A DNA stretch of 23,949 bases from a virus. The notes beneath the pieces are model-generated. The model had not been told where the DNA came from and did no database searches. It saw only the letters and a list, made by a program, of their open reading frames with translations. The position numbers and the translations under genes are program-made. This document shows, piece after piece, positions 8,174-15,026 of this stretch. Every line of letters begins with the position of its first letter. Positions within the stretch are counted from its first letter, which is position 1. Location of the stretch: positions 1-23,949 of IMG/VR virus record IMGVR_UViG_3300035190_000655; one strand, 5' to 3'.

Positions 8174-8865
8174 ACCTAAAAGAAAAGTTGTTAGAAGACT
8201 ATTTCCTTCTACAAGAAAGAGTATCACCTCTAAGAACATATATCTCTTTTACTGGAAGGGATCCATACAAACTGTCCGCAAAACAACTTGAGAAAATATC
8301 TAATAGTTCTGCATATAAACAATGGAAATTATTTAGAAGGATGAAACGTCAAGCCGAAGAAGCAAAAAGGAACGTTTCAGAAGATATGATTTTAGAATAT
8401 AAAAGGGGTTTGATAAAGGGTGGTGATAAAAAACGTTCTACCCGTTTAGACGTCGGTCAGTGGCACAAATCCCAATACCACGTCGGAAGAGGTAAGAAAA
8501 GGGAAGCAATTAAACGTCAATTAATCAGAGCATTGGGTTCTGGTAGGGATGTTCACCAATTTGCTGGAGCAACATTTCATAAATCTTTGGGTAAAAGGGG
8601 GTTTTTGGCAATACCAAAAGGTATGTCAGTAGTATCTCCAAAAAAGGGCAAACAGCAAACAACAACATATAGAGAAGAATTGGTAATAGAAATGGACGTA
8701 AGACAAGAAACGGTAAGTAAAAACGTAAAAAATAAAGGCGTTGTCGAACTTTCTCCAAAAACCCAAAAAGTTTACGATAAATTCAAAAATAAAGAAATAA
8801 AATTGAATAAACAAGATTCTATAGTCATTAACCCTAAAGTTGGTGACGAAGAAGATGATGATTGA
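8170..8865 (+). CDS. Basic protein of unknown function
   Basis: A 231-residue, strongly basic protein without a family I recognise. The first 115 residues are rich in lysine and arginine in helix-like runs (LFRRMKRQAEEAKRN, GRGKKREAIKRQLIRALGSG). The C-terminus turns acidic (VGDEEDDD). It starts MNLKEKLLEDYFLLQE, which lacks the aromatic pattern of the targeting-like peptides nearby. It closes the ligase-like/nucleotidyltransferase/kinase set by an ATGA overlap and is followed by a late promoter. A nucleic-acid-binding or internal-head role is possible from charge alone. Confidence 0.5.
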   Translation: MNLKEKLLEDYFLLQERVSPLRTYISFTGRDPYKLSAKQLEKISNSSAYKQWKLFRRMKRQAEEAKRNVSEDMILEYKRGLIKGGDKKRSTRLDVGQWHKSQYHVGRGKKREAIKRQLIRALGSGRDVHQFAGATFHKSLGKRGFLAIPKGMSVVSPKKGKQQTTTYREELVIEMDVRQETVSKNVKNKGVVELSPKTQKVYDKFKNKEIKLNKQDSIVINPKVGDEEDDD

Positions 8866-8877
8866 AAATTAGAAAAT

Positions 8878-8885
8878 AATAAATA
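8878..8885 (+). promoter_or_regulatory. Late promoter octamer AATAAATA
   Basis: Matches the NATAAATA form of the T4-like late octamer, 35 nt before ATG 8921, in the 55-nt gap before the structural gene. The surrounding A/T runs raise the chance of a random match, but its position before a structural gene fits. Confidence 0.5.
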
Positions 8886-8920
8886 ATAATAAATTCATTA
8901 ACTTTCATAGGAATACGATT

Positions 8921-9439
8921 ATGTCAGCATGGGGAAATAAAGATTTTGCAAATAACGAACCAAAAGTTCTACAAACAAATACTCCTGGTAATACCAATTT
9001 ATATATGGCAACAGACACCAGATTAGCAAACGCAACTTTCGGTAGCGGAAAGGGTGTTGCTCATAGCGGTTGGGTTAATATTACTCAAGGAACTGGGTTT
9101 ATCAAAGAAATCACTGTTTCTAAAGGTACTGTAACAACAGACACTTTTGCAAACGGGTTTTTAACGATTACTGGTGGTGGTACCGCTAATACTACTGCAA
9201 ACGCTAGGTTATTGGTTCTAGGCACCAATAACGTTTCTATTATTCTAAATTCTGGCGGATCAAATTACGAAAGTACACCAACCATCGCTGCTCCAGCCGG
9301 TTCAAATAACGCTAATCTAGTATTCTCTGTTGTTATGGGTGGTAGAGCGAATAGAGTTCAAGCAGAGACTTTAGTTGCACTTTCTGAAGAAACCGCATTA
9401 GACACAAATTCTGGTCTACCCTACTTTACTGGCGTATAA
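8921..9439 (+). CDS. Cyanophage-type virion structural protein
   Basis: A 172-residue protein rich in glycine, asparagine and threonine, with predominantly beta character. Conserved landmarks are KGVAHSGWV (44-52) and GGRANRVQAETLVAL (140-154). The H-x-G-W-V and G-G-R-A-x-R-V-Q-x-E-T-L-V-A pair is familiar from abundant small structural proteins of T4-like cyanophages. Between them lies a beta module (ILNSGGSNYESTPTI, from residue 108), of a type often found in phage surface proteins. A late promoter precedes it and a small CTS-like gene follows 2 nt after its stop. It is probably a head or surface decoration protein. The exact position in the virion is inferred. Confidence 0.65.
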   Translation: MSAWGNKDFANNEPKVLQTNTPGNTNLYMATDTRLANATFGSGKGVAHSGWVNITQGTGFIKEITVSKGTVTTDTFANGFLTITGGGTANTTANARLLVLGTNNVSIILNSGGSNYESTPTIAAPAGSNNANLVFSVVMGGRANRVQAETLVALSEETALDTNSGLPYFTGV

Positions 9440-9441
9440 TA

Positions 9442-9675
9442 ATGAAATCTTTTAAACAATTTCACGATGAAATTCATACTAAGGTTCAGACCAAAAAATT
9501 GGGGTTAAATCATCCAGTTAAAGATAAATCTGAAGAAAACGAACAATCCGTCGGAAAAGAGTTATTGGGCGTAAATAGGTCAGTAAACGTTCACGATGAA
9601 TTTAAAGGTTCTGAAGGAAATTTTGTATTAAAAGCAAAAAAAGGAAAATATTCTCTCGAAAAGGGAGAAAAATAA
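9442..9675 (+). CDS. Small basic protein with capsid-targeting-like N-terminus
   Basis: A 77-residue, lysine-rich protein starting MKSFKQFHDEIHTK. The first ten residues match the M-K-[ST]-[FY]-x-x-F pattern of T4 internal-protein targeting peptides, although the cleavage-position residue is histidine rather than isoleucine or leucine. The rest is charged and low in hydrophobics. It follows the structural gene by 2 nt. By size, charge and N-terminus it could be a T4 IP-like internal protein ejected with the DNA. No enzymatic motif is present. Confidence 0.55.
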   Translation: MKSFKQFHDEIHTKVQTKKLGLNHPVKDKSEENEQSVGKELLGVNRSVNVHDEFKGSEGNFVLKAKKGKYSLEKGEK

Positions 9676-9690
9676 GGAAACACCTTTATA

Positions 9691-10080
9691 ATGCTTGATG
9701 ATAATTTGACTCATGATAATTTTTTGTTGTATGCGGCGAGACACTACATTTCGCCGCATTATATTGAACAAGAATTTTTTTCCGATTTAAAGCGCATAAA
9801 ATATACTAAAAGGTTGATTCAAAAGTATATTATATATGGGGATTTAAAAGAAAGGCTGATATTAAATCATATTATATCAACATATAATGTTTTCGATACA
9901 GAACCATGTACAAAAATGTTGTTTTTGAAATTGGGTCAAAAAAATTATTCTCCATTAAAAACTTTTTTGGTATATTTAAATTGTATGCCAGAAGTTGTTT
10001 TTAATGTTGAAGGTAAAAATATTATATCTTCTGATATAACAATAGATTTCAATATAGCAAATAAACTAAGAACTTTATGA
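9691..10080 (+). CDS. Conserved T4-like/cyanophage protein (DUF7207-like)
   Basis: A 129-residue, mainly helical protein containing NFLLYAARHYISP, KRIKYTKRLIQKYI, GDLKERLILNHIISTYNVF and FLVYLNCMPE. This order of motifs is highly characteristic of a small protein conserved in T4-like marine phages. I associate it with the DUF7207 family, function unassigned. No signal peptide, membrane span or catalytic motif is visible. It sits between small structural or internal genes in the late region, and its TGA stop overlaps the ATG of the next small gene (ATGA). Confidence 0.65.
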   Translation: MLDDNLTHDNFLLYAARHYISPHYIEQEFFSDLKRIKYTKRLIQKYIIYGDLKERLILNHIISTYNVFDTEPCTKMLFLKLGQKNYSPLKTFLVYLNCMPEVVFNVEGKNIISSDITIDFNIANKLRTL

Positions 10081-10253
10081 AAAAGAATAACTACAAAAAG
10101 AAACTTATCAAAGAGTTTGAAGAAATAATTAACGAATTTACTGGAGTTGCTGGTATTGCCGGGGTTGCTCCTGGAGAAGAACCTCCTGGACCTAAAAACG
10201 TTATGGTAGGAATCTTCAAAAGAAAAAGATTAAATAATAGGAGAAAGGTATGA
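10077..10253 (+). CDS. Small phage protein, 58 residues
   Basis: ATG 10077 overlaps the preceding stop by ATGA. The frame runs 58 codons to TGA 10251-10253, which in turn overlaps the next ATG (10250). It encodes a basic N-terminus (MKKNNYKKKLIKEFEEI), a glycine/proline patch (TGVAGIAGVAPGEEPPGP) and a basic end. Stop-start coupling on both sides and full use of the gap between two genes support it. The T-G-V-A-G-I-A-G patch recalls short proteins of marine T4-like phages, but no function can be given. Confidence 0.6.
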   Translation: MKKNNYKKKLIKEFEEIINEFTGVAGIAGVAPGEEPPGPKNVMVGIFKRKRLNNRRKV

Positions 10254-10672
10254 TCACTTTTAGAGAAATTACAGAAGAACTAGACTTAGAAGAAGCTATT
10301 GATGGACAAGACCCATCAGCAAAAGCCGCAGAATTGATTGCCAGAGCGTTTGCAGCTAGAAATGCCGCACATTTCGCTCACCTTATGACCCCAAGTTATG
10401 CGGCTCATATAGCATTAAACGATTTTTACGACGGTATTATTCCTTTGGTTGATTCTTTTGCTGAATCTTATATTGGAAGGTACGGAAAGTTCCAAATGTT
10501 TCCGAACGTTAAAGAATCTTCTCCTGATGGTCTAAGCGTTGTTGGAAATCTAACCAAATGGATAGATTCAAATAGACAAATGATTTCTGACGTTTCTGAA
10601 ATTCAAAACATTATCGACGAAATCCTTTCTCTTTGTAATTCTACTGCTTATAAGTTAAGAGAACTAAAATAA
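10250..10672 (+). CDS. Ferritin/Dps-like phage protein (DUF5856-like)
   Basis: A 140-residue helical protein. After MITFREITEEL, which fits the aromatic/I-x-E pattern of capsid-targeting-like peptides, it has NAAHFAHLMTPSYAAHIALNDFYDGI and LVDSFAESYIGRYG. This is the H-x-x-H...S-x-x-x-H-x-x-x-x-x-F-Y-D-x-I...D-x-x-x-E layout of the phage family I recall as DUF5856, thought to adopt a Dps/ferritin-like bundle. Histidines and acidic residues in those positions could bind metal. A clear intrinsic terminator follows 28 nt after the stop. Possible roles are metal storage, DNA binding or a packaged protein. This is family-level inference. Confidence 0.6.
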   Translation: MITFREITEELDLEEAIDGQDPSAKAAELIARAFAARNAAHFAHLMTPSYAAHIALNDFYDGIIPLVDSFAESYIGRYGKFQMFPNVKESSPDGLSVVGNLTKWIDSNRQMISDVSEIQNIIDEILSLCNSTAYKLRELK

Positions 10673-10699
10673 ACCAAAATATGAATTAGATATCAACGT

Positions 10700-10733
10700 A
10701 AGGGTTAGACGTATTTCTAACCCTTTATTTTTA
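10700..10733 (+). terminator. Rho-independent terminator closing the late block
   Basis: A perfect 10-bp stem (AAGGGTTAGA at 10700-10709 with TCTAACCCTT at 10716-10725) and a 6-nt loop, followed at once by TATTTTTA. It lies in the gap after the ferritin-like gene and before the endolysin gene, an apt place to separate the structural block from the lysis genes. Confidence 0.8.
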
Positions 10734-10755
10734 TGGTAAAACAGAGGGTTAGAAT

Positions 10756-11571
10756 ATGAGCATTTTTTCAAAAATAATATCTATTTTCAAATCTCCTACT
10801 ACATACGAAGAAAAGGTATTTCAAAATGCATTGGATGGAAAGGTTCCAGAGTTAAAACCGATACAAAAAGAAAATTCAGATAAGCTCAAAGCTGATAACA
10901 TAATAGTAACTAGGGAAGATATAAAAGATTTAAATAAAAATCTTTATACTTTCGATTTCACTTTTGAAAAGTTTTCGAAAATATTAATAAACCCACAAGA
11001 AAAAGAATGGTACGACGCAATATATGACGTTTTACCAAAATATGGAATTAATACTCCAGAAAGAGTTGCTGGATTTTTGGCACAAACTTGCCATGAATGT
11101 TTAGATTATACCGTTATGGAAGAAAATCTTTATTATTCTGCGGCAGGATTGAGAAAGACCTTTCCTAAATATTTTGCTTCTGTTGCTGCGGCGAGTTCTT
11201 ATGCAAAAAACCCCCAAAAAATAGCAAATAGAGTATATGCTAATAGAATGGGAAACGGTTCTTCTGCTTCAGGAGATGGATATAAATTCAGAGGGAGAGG
11301 ACCAATTCAATGTACCGGGAAAACTAATTATACTGCTTGTTCTAAATTTTTATATAACGATTTAAGATTAGTTAGTGATCCAGACTTAATATTAAAGGAT
11401 AAAAAAATTGCAATTATGTCTGCCTGTTGGTACTGGTCAACAAATAATCTAAATCGTTATTGCGATAAAAACGATGTTACTGGTATGACTAAAAAAATTA
11501 ATGGCGGCACAAATGGACTTCAAAGTAGAAAAATTAAATTTGAAAAATATCTAAAAATATTAAAACCTTGA
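10756..11571 (+). CDS. GH19-type endolysin
   Basis: A 271-residue protein. Residues about 85-271 form a glycoside hydrolase family 19 (chitinase-like lysozyme) domain: FLAQTCHECLDY (catalytic-type H113-E114), MEENLYYSAAGLRKTFPKYF, NPQKIANRVYANRMGNG, SGDGYKFRGRGPIQCTGKTNY and a later CWYWSTNNLNRYCD. This matches phage endolysins that cleave peptidoglycan glycan strands. The first 80 residues are a lysine-rich extension without signal peptide or membrane span, so export would need a holin. AGAGGG upstream of the ATG is a good ribosome-binding site. It follows the terminator and precedes two small membrane proteins, separated from them by an HNH gene. Confidence 0.85.
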   Translation: MSIFSKIISIFKSPTTYEEKVFQNALDGKVPELKPIQKENSDKLKADNIIVTREDIKDLNKNLYTFDFTFEKFSKILINPQEKEWYDAIYDVLPKYGINTPERVAGFLAQTCHECLDYTVMEENLYYSAAGLRKTFPKYFASVAAASSYAKNPQKIANRVYANRMGNGSSASGDGYKFRGRGPIQCTGKTNYTACSKFLYNDLRLVSDPDLILKDKKIAIMSACWYWSTNNLNRYCDKNDVTGMTKKINGGTNGLQSRKIKFEKYLKILKP

Positions 11572-11574
11572 TAT

Positions 11575-12201
11575 ATGAATTATTTGAAACATTACGAAAA
11601 ATTAATTTCTTCCAAAAAATTAATTGGTAGGAAAAAGGGCGGAACAGAATATTTTGAAAAGCATCATATTATTCCAAAATGGTTGGGTGGAAATAATTCA
11701 AAAGATAATTTGGTATTATTGACAGCAAGAGAACATTTTGTTGCTCATTGGTTATTATGGAAACACTATAAAACCAGACCGAGTGCTTTAGCTTTCCACA
11801 AAATGACCAAAAGCAAAAATAAAAGTCAAGAAAGAAATTTCAATTCAAAACAATTTGAAATTGCCAGAAAAGCCTTTTCAGAATCTCAAACTGGCTGTTT
11901 GAACCATATGTGGAATAAACCTTCACCAAACAGAGGAAAGCCTTCAAAATTAAAAGGAATTTCAAGACCAGATCATTCTAAATTGATGGAGGGAGAAAAT
12001 AATCCTTCTAAAAGAAATGATAGTAGAGCAGCGATATCAAGAGCTTTATCAGGAAAGAAAAAAAGTGATTCTCATATAGAAATTATGAGAATCAATATAT
12101 TAAACGCGCCAAAGAAAACCTGCGAATTTTGCGGAAAACATATTGATATTAGGAATTATTCAAGATGGCATGGCGATAATTGTAAAAATAAGAATAATTA
12201 G
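11575..12201 (+). CDS. HNH homing endonuclease (NUMOD3-type, C-terminal zinc finger)
   Basis: A 208-residue protein. The HNH core is at about 28-65: EKHHIIPKWLGG, then DNLVLLTAREHFVAHWLLWKHY. It is followed by a NUMOD3-like DNA-binding segment (GENNPSKRND, RAAISRALSGKKKSDSH) and a C-terminal zinc-finger-like CEFCGKH...HGDNC motif. The core is closely similar to two other HNH proteins in this window (15027-16049 and 20938-21546), including the MNYLK start shared with the latter. It begins 3 nt after the endolysin stop, an insertion typical of a free-standing homing endonuclease. Homing activity is inferred from family and position. Confidence 0.85.
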   Translation: MNYLKHYEKLISSKKLIGRKKGGTEYFEKHHIIPKWLGGNNSKDNLVLLTAREHFVAHWLLWKHYKTRPSALAFHKMTKSKNKSQERNFNSKQFEIARKAFSESQTGCLNHMWNKPSPNRGKPSKLKGISRPDHSKLMEGENNPSKRNDSRAAISRALSGKKKSDSHIEIMRINILNAPKKTCEFCGKHIDIRNYSRWHGDNCKNKNN

Positions 12202-12221
12202 CTGACCGAAAAGTTAGATAT

Positions 12222-12256
12222 AATAAATACCTTTCAATTTTAAAGAATAATAAATA
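12222..12256 (+). promoter_or_regulatory. Two NATAAATA late-promoter octamers in the post-HNH gap
   Basis: AATAAATA occurs at 12222-12229 and again at 12249-12256 within the 131-nt gap between the HNH gene and the membrane-protein gene. They lie 103 and 76 nt before its TTG start. This is farther from the start than the other octamers, and the gap is A/T-rich, so one or both may be chance. The rest of the gap holds a short GGGA/TCCC hairpin near 12280 and nothing else I can support. Confidence 0.4.
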
Positions 12257-12332
12257 ATTATATAAAATTAATGTTTCCGGGGAGTATTCCCTTTATTGAC
12301 TATAAAAACGCCTAAAATAAAGGAATATTACT

Positions 12333-12743
12333 TTGGATCAGAACAATCCTCAAGAACTTTGGTCAAAGGTTTTCGTGTTAGAAAGAGACTTATTGGAGAA
12401 TCAAAAATCTTTGAATAGGATGGATTCTTCATATAACGAAGTTTTAAATAAACTCGAAAAATTAAAAGAAGAAATAAGAAGTAAAAAATCTGTTGACGAT
12501 TTCGAAGACAGACTAAAAGACCTTGAAGAAATGGTTGATTCTCTCAGACAGGAGATGCCTGAAATGAGATTAATTAGAAAAATCGTTTTTGCTCTGGTTG
12601 CTTTCATACTTACAGCCTTTTTGGGTGTATTGTGGAATACTGTTATTATAAATCAACAAAAATCAAATACTATGAGAATAGAGAATTCTCAAGAAGTAGT
12701 TAAAAAAATATTAGAAGAATATAATAATAAGGGGTTAAAATGA
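12333..12743 (+). CDS. Coiled-coil protein with one membrane span (XhlA/holin-like)
   Basis: The 136-residue frame begins with TTG at 12333, chosen because AAGGA sits 8-9 nt upstream and no in-frame ATG fits better. Residues about 14-75 are a charged heptad-like coiled coil (LERDLLENQKSL, LNKLEKLKEEIRSKKS, FEDRLKDLEEMV). A single hydrophobic helix follows at about 84-107 (IVFALVAFILTAFLGVLW) and then a polar tail. A soluble coiled coil followed by a C-terminal span resembles XhlA-type accessory holins. It follows the endolysin, with an HNH gene inserted between, and overlaps the next membrane-protein gene by ATGA. A lysis role is likely from context but unproven. Confidence 0.5.
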   Translation: MDQNNPQELWSKVFVLERDLLENQKSLNRMDSSYNEVLNKLEKLKEEIRSKKSVDDFEDRLKDLEEMVDSLRQEMPEMRLIRKIVFALVAFILTAFLGVLWNTVIINQQKSNTMRIENSQEVVKKILEEYNNKGLK

Positions 12744-13294
12744 TTTTAAAGGGTAAAAGTTCATCAACCAACTGTCTCAATCTTAGAATAAAAATAGCAT
12801 TTTTTTGTATTGGCATTTTAATTGGAGCTTTTGGAAGTTTATTCTGGCAAGAAATATTATCCCCAGCAAACATTATCGGAAGGCACGCAATAACAGAAGA
12901 AGAATTGCACCTTTTACAATCAGAAACAAGAGAAAAATTATTAAGGTATGTAGAAGGAAAATGGAGATCTTCGATTGGAGATTTAATAGTTAATATACAC
13001 GACACTGATATAAACGGTAGTTTTTTAGTTATAGAAAATACTACAATACAGCCTAAAAAGGCAGAAAAATTTAAAGTAATATCTATTGATAAAGTAGACG
13101 GTTTATTTGGTATAATCGAATTGACGTTATGCAGTGAAAATGGCGCTTGTAATGACGAAAATAGAATACCTATTCAAATTAATAAAGTTTTTGGAATTAA
13201 AAATACTATAACTATTTCTTACGATAGAAGGTTTTCTTATTGTATAAACGGAGTAGACTGTACTAGAGCTTTTAAAGAAGTAGAAGAATTCTAA
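12740..13294 (+). CDS. Signal-anchored periplasmic protein, lysis-associated candidate
   Basis: A 184-residue protein with a basic N-terminus and one membrane span at about 18-38 (IKIAFFCIGILIGAFGSLFW). About 145 polar residues with beta character follow, predicted outside the cytoplasm. Two cysteine pairs (CSENGAC, and YCINGVDC near the C-terminus) could form disulfides in the periplasm. It overlaps the coiled-coil membrane protein by ATGA. The pair next to the endolysin could be a holin/spanin-like set, but no family match is recognised. Confidence 0.5.
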   Translation: MILKGKSSSTNCLNLRIKIAFFCIGILIGAFGSLFWQEILSPANIIGRHAITEEELHLLQSETREKLLRYVEGKWRSSIGDLIVNIHDTDINGSFLVIENTTIQPKKAEKFKVISIDKVDGLFGIIELTLCSENGACNDENRIPIQINKVFGIKNTITISYDRRFSYCINGVDCTRAFKEVEEF

Positions 13295-13343
13295 TATCTA
13301 TAGATCAACCGGGGTACATACTTATCTTATTTTTATTTTTATA

Positions 13344-13374
13344 AAAAGTAAAGCTTTTTTTTAATTTTACTTTT
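13344..13374 (+). terminator. Weak A/T-rich hairpin, possible terminator
   Basis: AAAAGTAAA (13344-13352) pairs with TTTACTTTT (13366-13374) around a 13-nt loop that holds eight consecutive T. It lies in the 127-nt gap between the membrane-protein gene and the primase gene. The stem has one G-C pair per arm and T-runs lie in the loop as well as around it, so it is a weak call. No NATAAATA octamer precedes the primase, and its ribosome-binding site is also poor. Confidence 0.3.
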
Positions 13375-13421
13375 CTCGTAATAGGGGTAGAATAGAACTT
13401 TTACAACCTTTCATTTTCGTT

Positions 13422-14432
13422 ATGTTCTATCTTGACACAAAATATCTGAAACTGCTTTCTGTAAAATTGGACGGTTTCGTTCAAAAGAAACAAGACCTTT
13501 GGAATTGCAGGTGTCCATATTGTGGAGATTCTGCTAAAAAGAAATCCAAAAAAAGAGGATTCTTTTATAAAAAGGCAGACAACCTTTTCTTCCGCTGTTT
13601 TAATTGTGAAATTTCTACAACTTTCTATAAAGTATTAGAATATCTTGACCCTTTCCTAGCTAAAGAATATTCTTTGGAAAGATTTTCTGCTGGATCAAGT
13701 AAACACGGAAATTATTCAAAACCAAAAACGGTAGAATTCAAAAAACCAGTTTTTAACAAAACCCCCACGCTAAATATTCCTGCTATTAGTTCTTTGTCTG
13801 AAGATAATCCCGCAAAACGTTATATCCTAGGAAGAAAAATACCAAAAGGTCAACATAAAGACCTTTATTTTGCTGAAGACTTTAAAAGTTTCGTAATAAG
13901 TATTAAACCAGATTATGAAAAAGAATTGGTTGATAACGATCCCAGAATTGTTATTCCGTTTAGGAACGAGAATGGTGATATTTTCGCTCTTCAGGGGAGA
14001 GCTTTGAATAAAAACCCTTTGAGGTATATTACAATAAAATTGGATGAAGATAAACCGAAAATATTTGGTTTAGATAGGTTAAATAAAAAAGAAACAATAT
14101 ATGTGACAGAAGGTCCAGTAGATTCTATGTTTCTCAAAAACGCTATTGCTACTGCAGATTCTAATTTGACCGTTGCTGAATATTTGGGAAAAGAAAAATT
14201 GGTTTTGGTGTTTGATAATGAACCCAGAAATACGAGTATTGTGAAACAAATAAAGAAAGCGATAGATAAAGGGTTTAGGGTTTGTTTATTTCCTTCTAGT
14301 TTTCATGGTAAAGATATAAATGAAGCGGTATTGAATGGATTTACTAAACCTCAAATTCAACGTATAATAGAAGAAAATACGTTTGAGGGGTTGCGCGCAG
14401 AATTGGAGTTTAATAATTGGAAAAAGTGCTAG
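13422..14432 (+). CDS. 61: DNA primase, T4 gp61-like
   Basis: A 336-residue primase that makes RNA primers for lagging-strand synthesis with the replicative helicase. The N-terminal zinc-binding domain shows CPYCGDS (C31, C34) and CFNC (C59, C62). Its CP-x-CGDS...K-x-x-RGF-x-Y pattern matches T4 gp61. The central linker is basic. A TOPRIM-like catalytic region has IYVTEGPVDSMFL (E230) and LVLVFDNEPRN (D265), with RIVIPFRNENGDIFALQGRAL before it. The length is close to T4 gp61 (342 residues). The ATG at 13422 lacks a clear Shine-Dalgarno sequence. The 3' end overlaps the next gene by 16 nt. Confidence 0.9.
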   Translation: MFYLDTKYLKLLSVKLDGFVQKKQDLWNCRCPYCGDSAKKKSKKRGFFYKKADNLFFRCFNCEISTTFYKVLEYLDPFLAKEYSLERFSAGSSKHGNYSKPKTVEFKKPVFNKTPTLNIPAISSLSEDNPAKRYILGRKIPKGQHKDLYFAEDFKSFVISIKPDYEKELVDNDPRIVIPFRNENGDIFALQGRALNKNPLRYITIKLDEDKPKIFGLDRLNKKETIYVTEGPVDSMFLKNAIATADSNLTVAEYLGKEKLVLVFDNEPRNTSIVKQIKKAIDKGFRVCLFPSSFHGKDINEAVLNGFTKPQIQRIIEENTFEGLRAELEFNNWKKC

Positions 14433-14890
14433 AACATCTTAATTCTTGGAAAGAATTTGTTTCTACTCCAAGAAAAGAGTTAAATGGTTTTCCTATTTGT
14501 CCGTTTGCTAAAAATGCGGAAATTCTGTTTGATATAATTGAATCAGAAGAAATGTTACTGATACAAGTTTTGAAAAGAGAAAGAAGTTCAAAACAACTGT
14601 TTATGTTTGTTGATATTAATAATGTATTAACTTATACGATAGCAAATTATTTAATTGATTTTTATAATAGCATTTCTAGAGATTATCAATATTTTGTAGA
14701 TGATGTTAACAATCCGCAATTTATGAATAGCGTTAATACTAGCAATAGTAAATATCTCATAATAATAGGTCAAAGAAACGATATACTAAATCTCTCTAGA
14801 GAGAAATTGATGAAAACTGGATATTATAAATTCTTGGAAAAAAAATATTTGAAAAAAATAGGAGTAGATGTGGAGAAAATTAATGATTGA
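14417..14890 (+). CDS. Conserved T4-like phage protein downstream of primase
   Basis: A 157-residue protein whose start is probably TTG 14417, supported by GGAG 8 nt upstream inside the primase gene. GTG 14426 is an alternative. The N-terminal LNSWKEFVSTPRKELNGFPICPFAKNA is a landmark I recognise from marine T4-like phages: W-x-x-F-x-S-T-P-R-x-E-L-N-x-x-P-I-C-P-F-A. It is followed by an alpha/beta region. The function is unassigned. The C-P-F-A cysteines could be redox or metal ligands. Its TGA stop overlaps the start of the thyX remnant (ATGATTGA), so in the ancestor this gene and thyX were translationally coupled. Confidence 0.6.
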   Translation: MEKVLEHLNSWKEFVSTPRKELNGFPICPFAKNAEILFDIIESEEMLLIQVLKRERSSKQLFMFVDINNVLTYTIANYLIDFYNSISRDYQYFVDDVNNPQFMNSVNTSNSKYLIIIGQRNDILNLSREKLMKTGYYKFLEKKYLKKIGVDVEKIND

Positions 14891-14987
14891 AGCAAAAATT
14901 ATTAAAGATAGTATTTCACCAGAAGGTGTTAGGGTTACGACTTTCGAACTGAAATATCCAAGGTTTATTTTAGCAGAGTTTACTTAA
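14883..14987 (+). pseudogene. thyX: 5' remnant of a second thyX gene (34 codons)
   Basis: ATG 14883 opens a 34-codon frame ending at TAA 14985-14987: it contains IIKDSISPEGVRVTTFELKY followed by PRFILAEFT. The complete ThyX beginning at 16042 has IICDSISPLGVRLTTFELRY followed by CRFILSEFN. Over those 29 positions 22 are identical by my count. The remnant stops exactly where the intact protein continues into THRVFSRNSASSR, the ThyX signature. Its start overlaps the preceding gene's stop, the usual coupling for a real gene. It is the head of a displaced thyX, cut off next to an HNH endonuclease gene. Confidence 0.85.
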
Positions 14988-14999
14988 AACTTCTGTCAT

Positions 15000-15007
15000 T
15001 ATAAATA
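15000..15007 (+). promoter_or_regulatory. Late promoter TATAAATA with a strong ribosome-binding site for the HNH gene
   Basis: A perfect T4 late octamer 20 nt before ATG 15027. It is followed by AAGGAGGT (15014-15021), a near-perfect Shine-Dalgarno sequence. The HNH gene therefore carries its own late expression signals inside the break between the thyX remnant and intact thyX, like the late promoters of T4 intron endonucleases. Confidence 0.75.
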
Positions 15008-15026
15008 ATGGATAAGGAGGTCCGTT

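Noticed and set aside
12700-13005. Minus-strand ORF of 101 codons and other antisense frames of 60-90 codons across the window
   Set aside because: They are antisense to well-supported genes, have no RBS or recognisable motifs, and arise readily in A/T-rich coding sequence.
13344-13374. Strong terminator before primase
   Set aside because: The stem is almost entirely A-T and the T-rich tract lies within the loop. It is kept only as a low-confidence feature.
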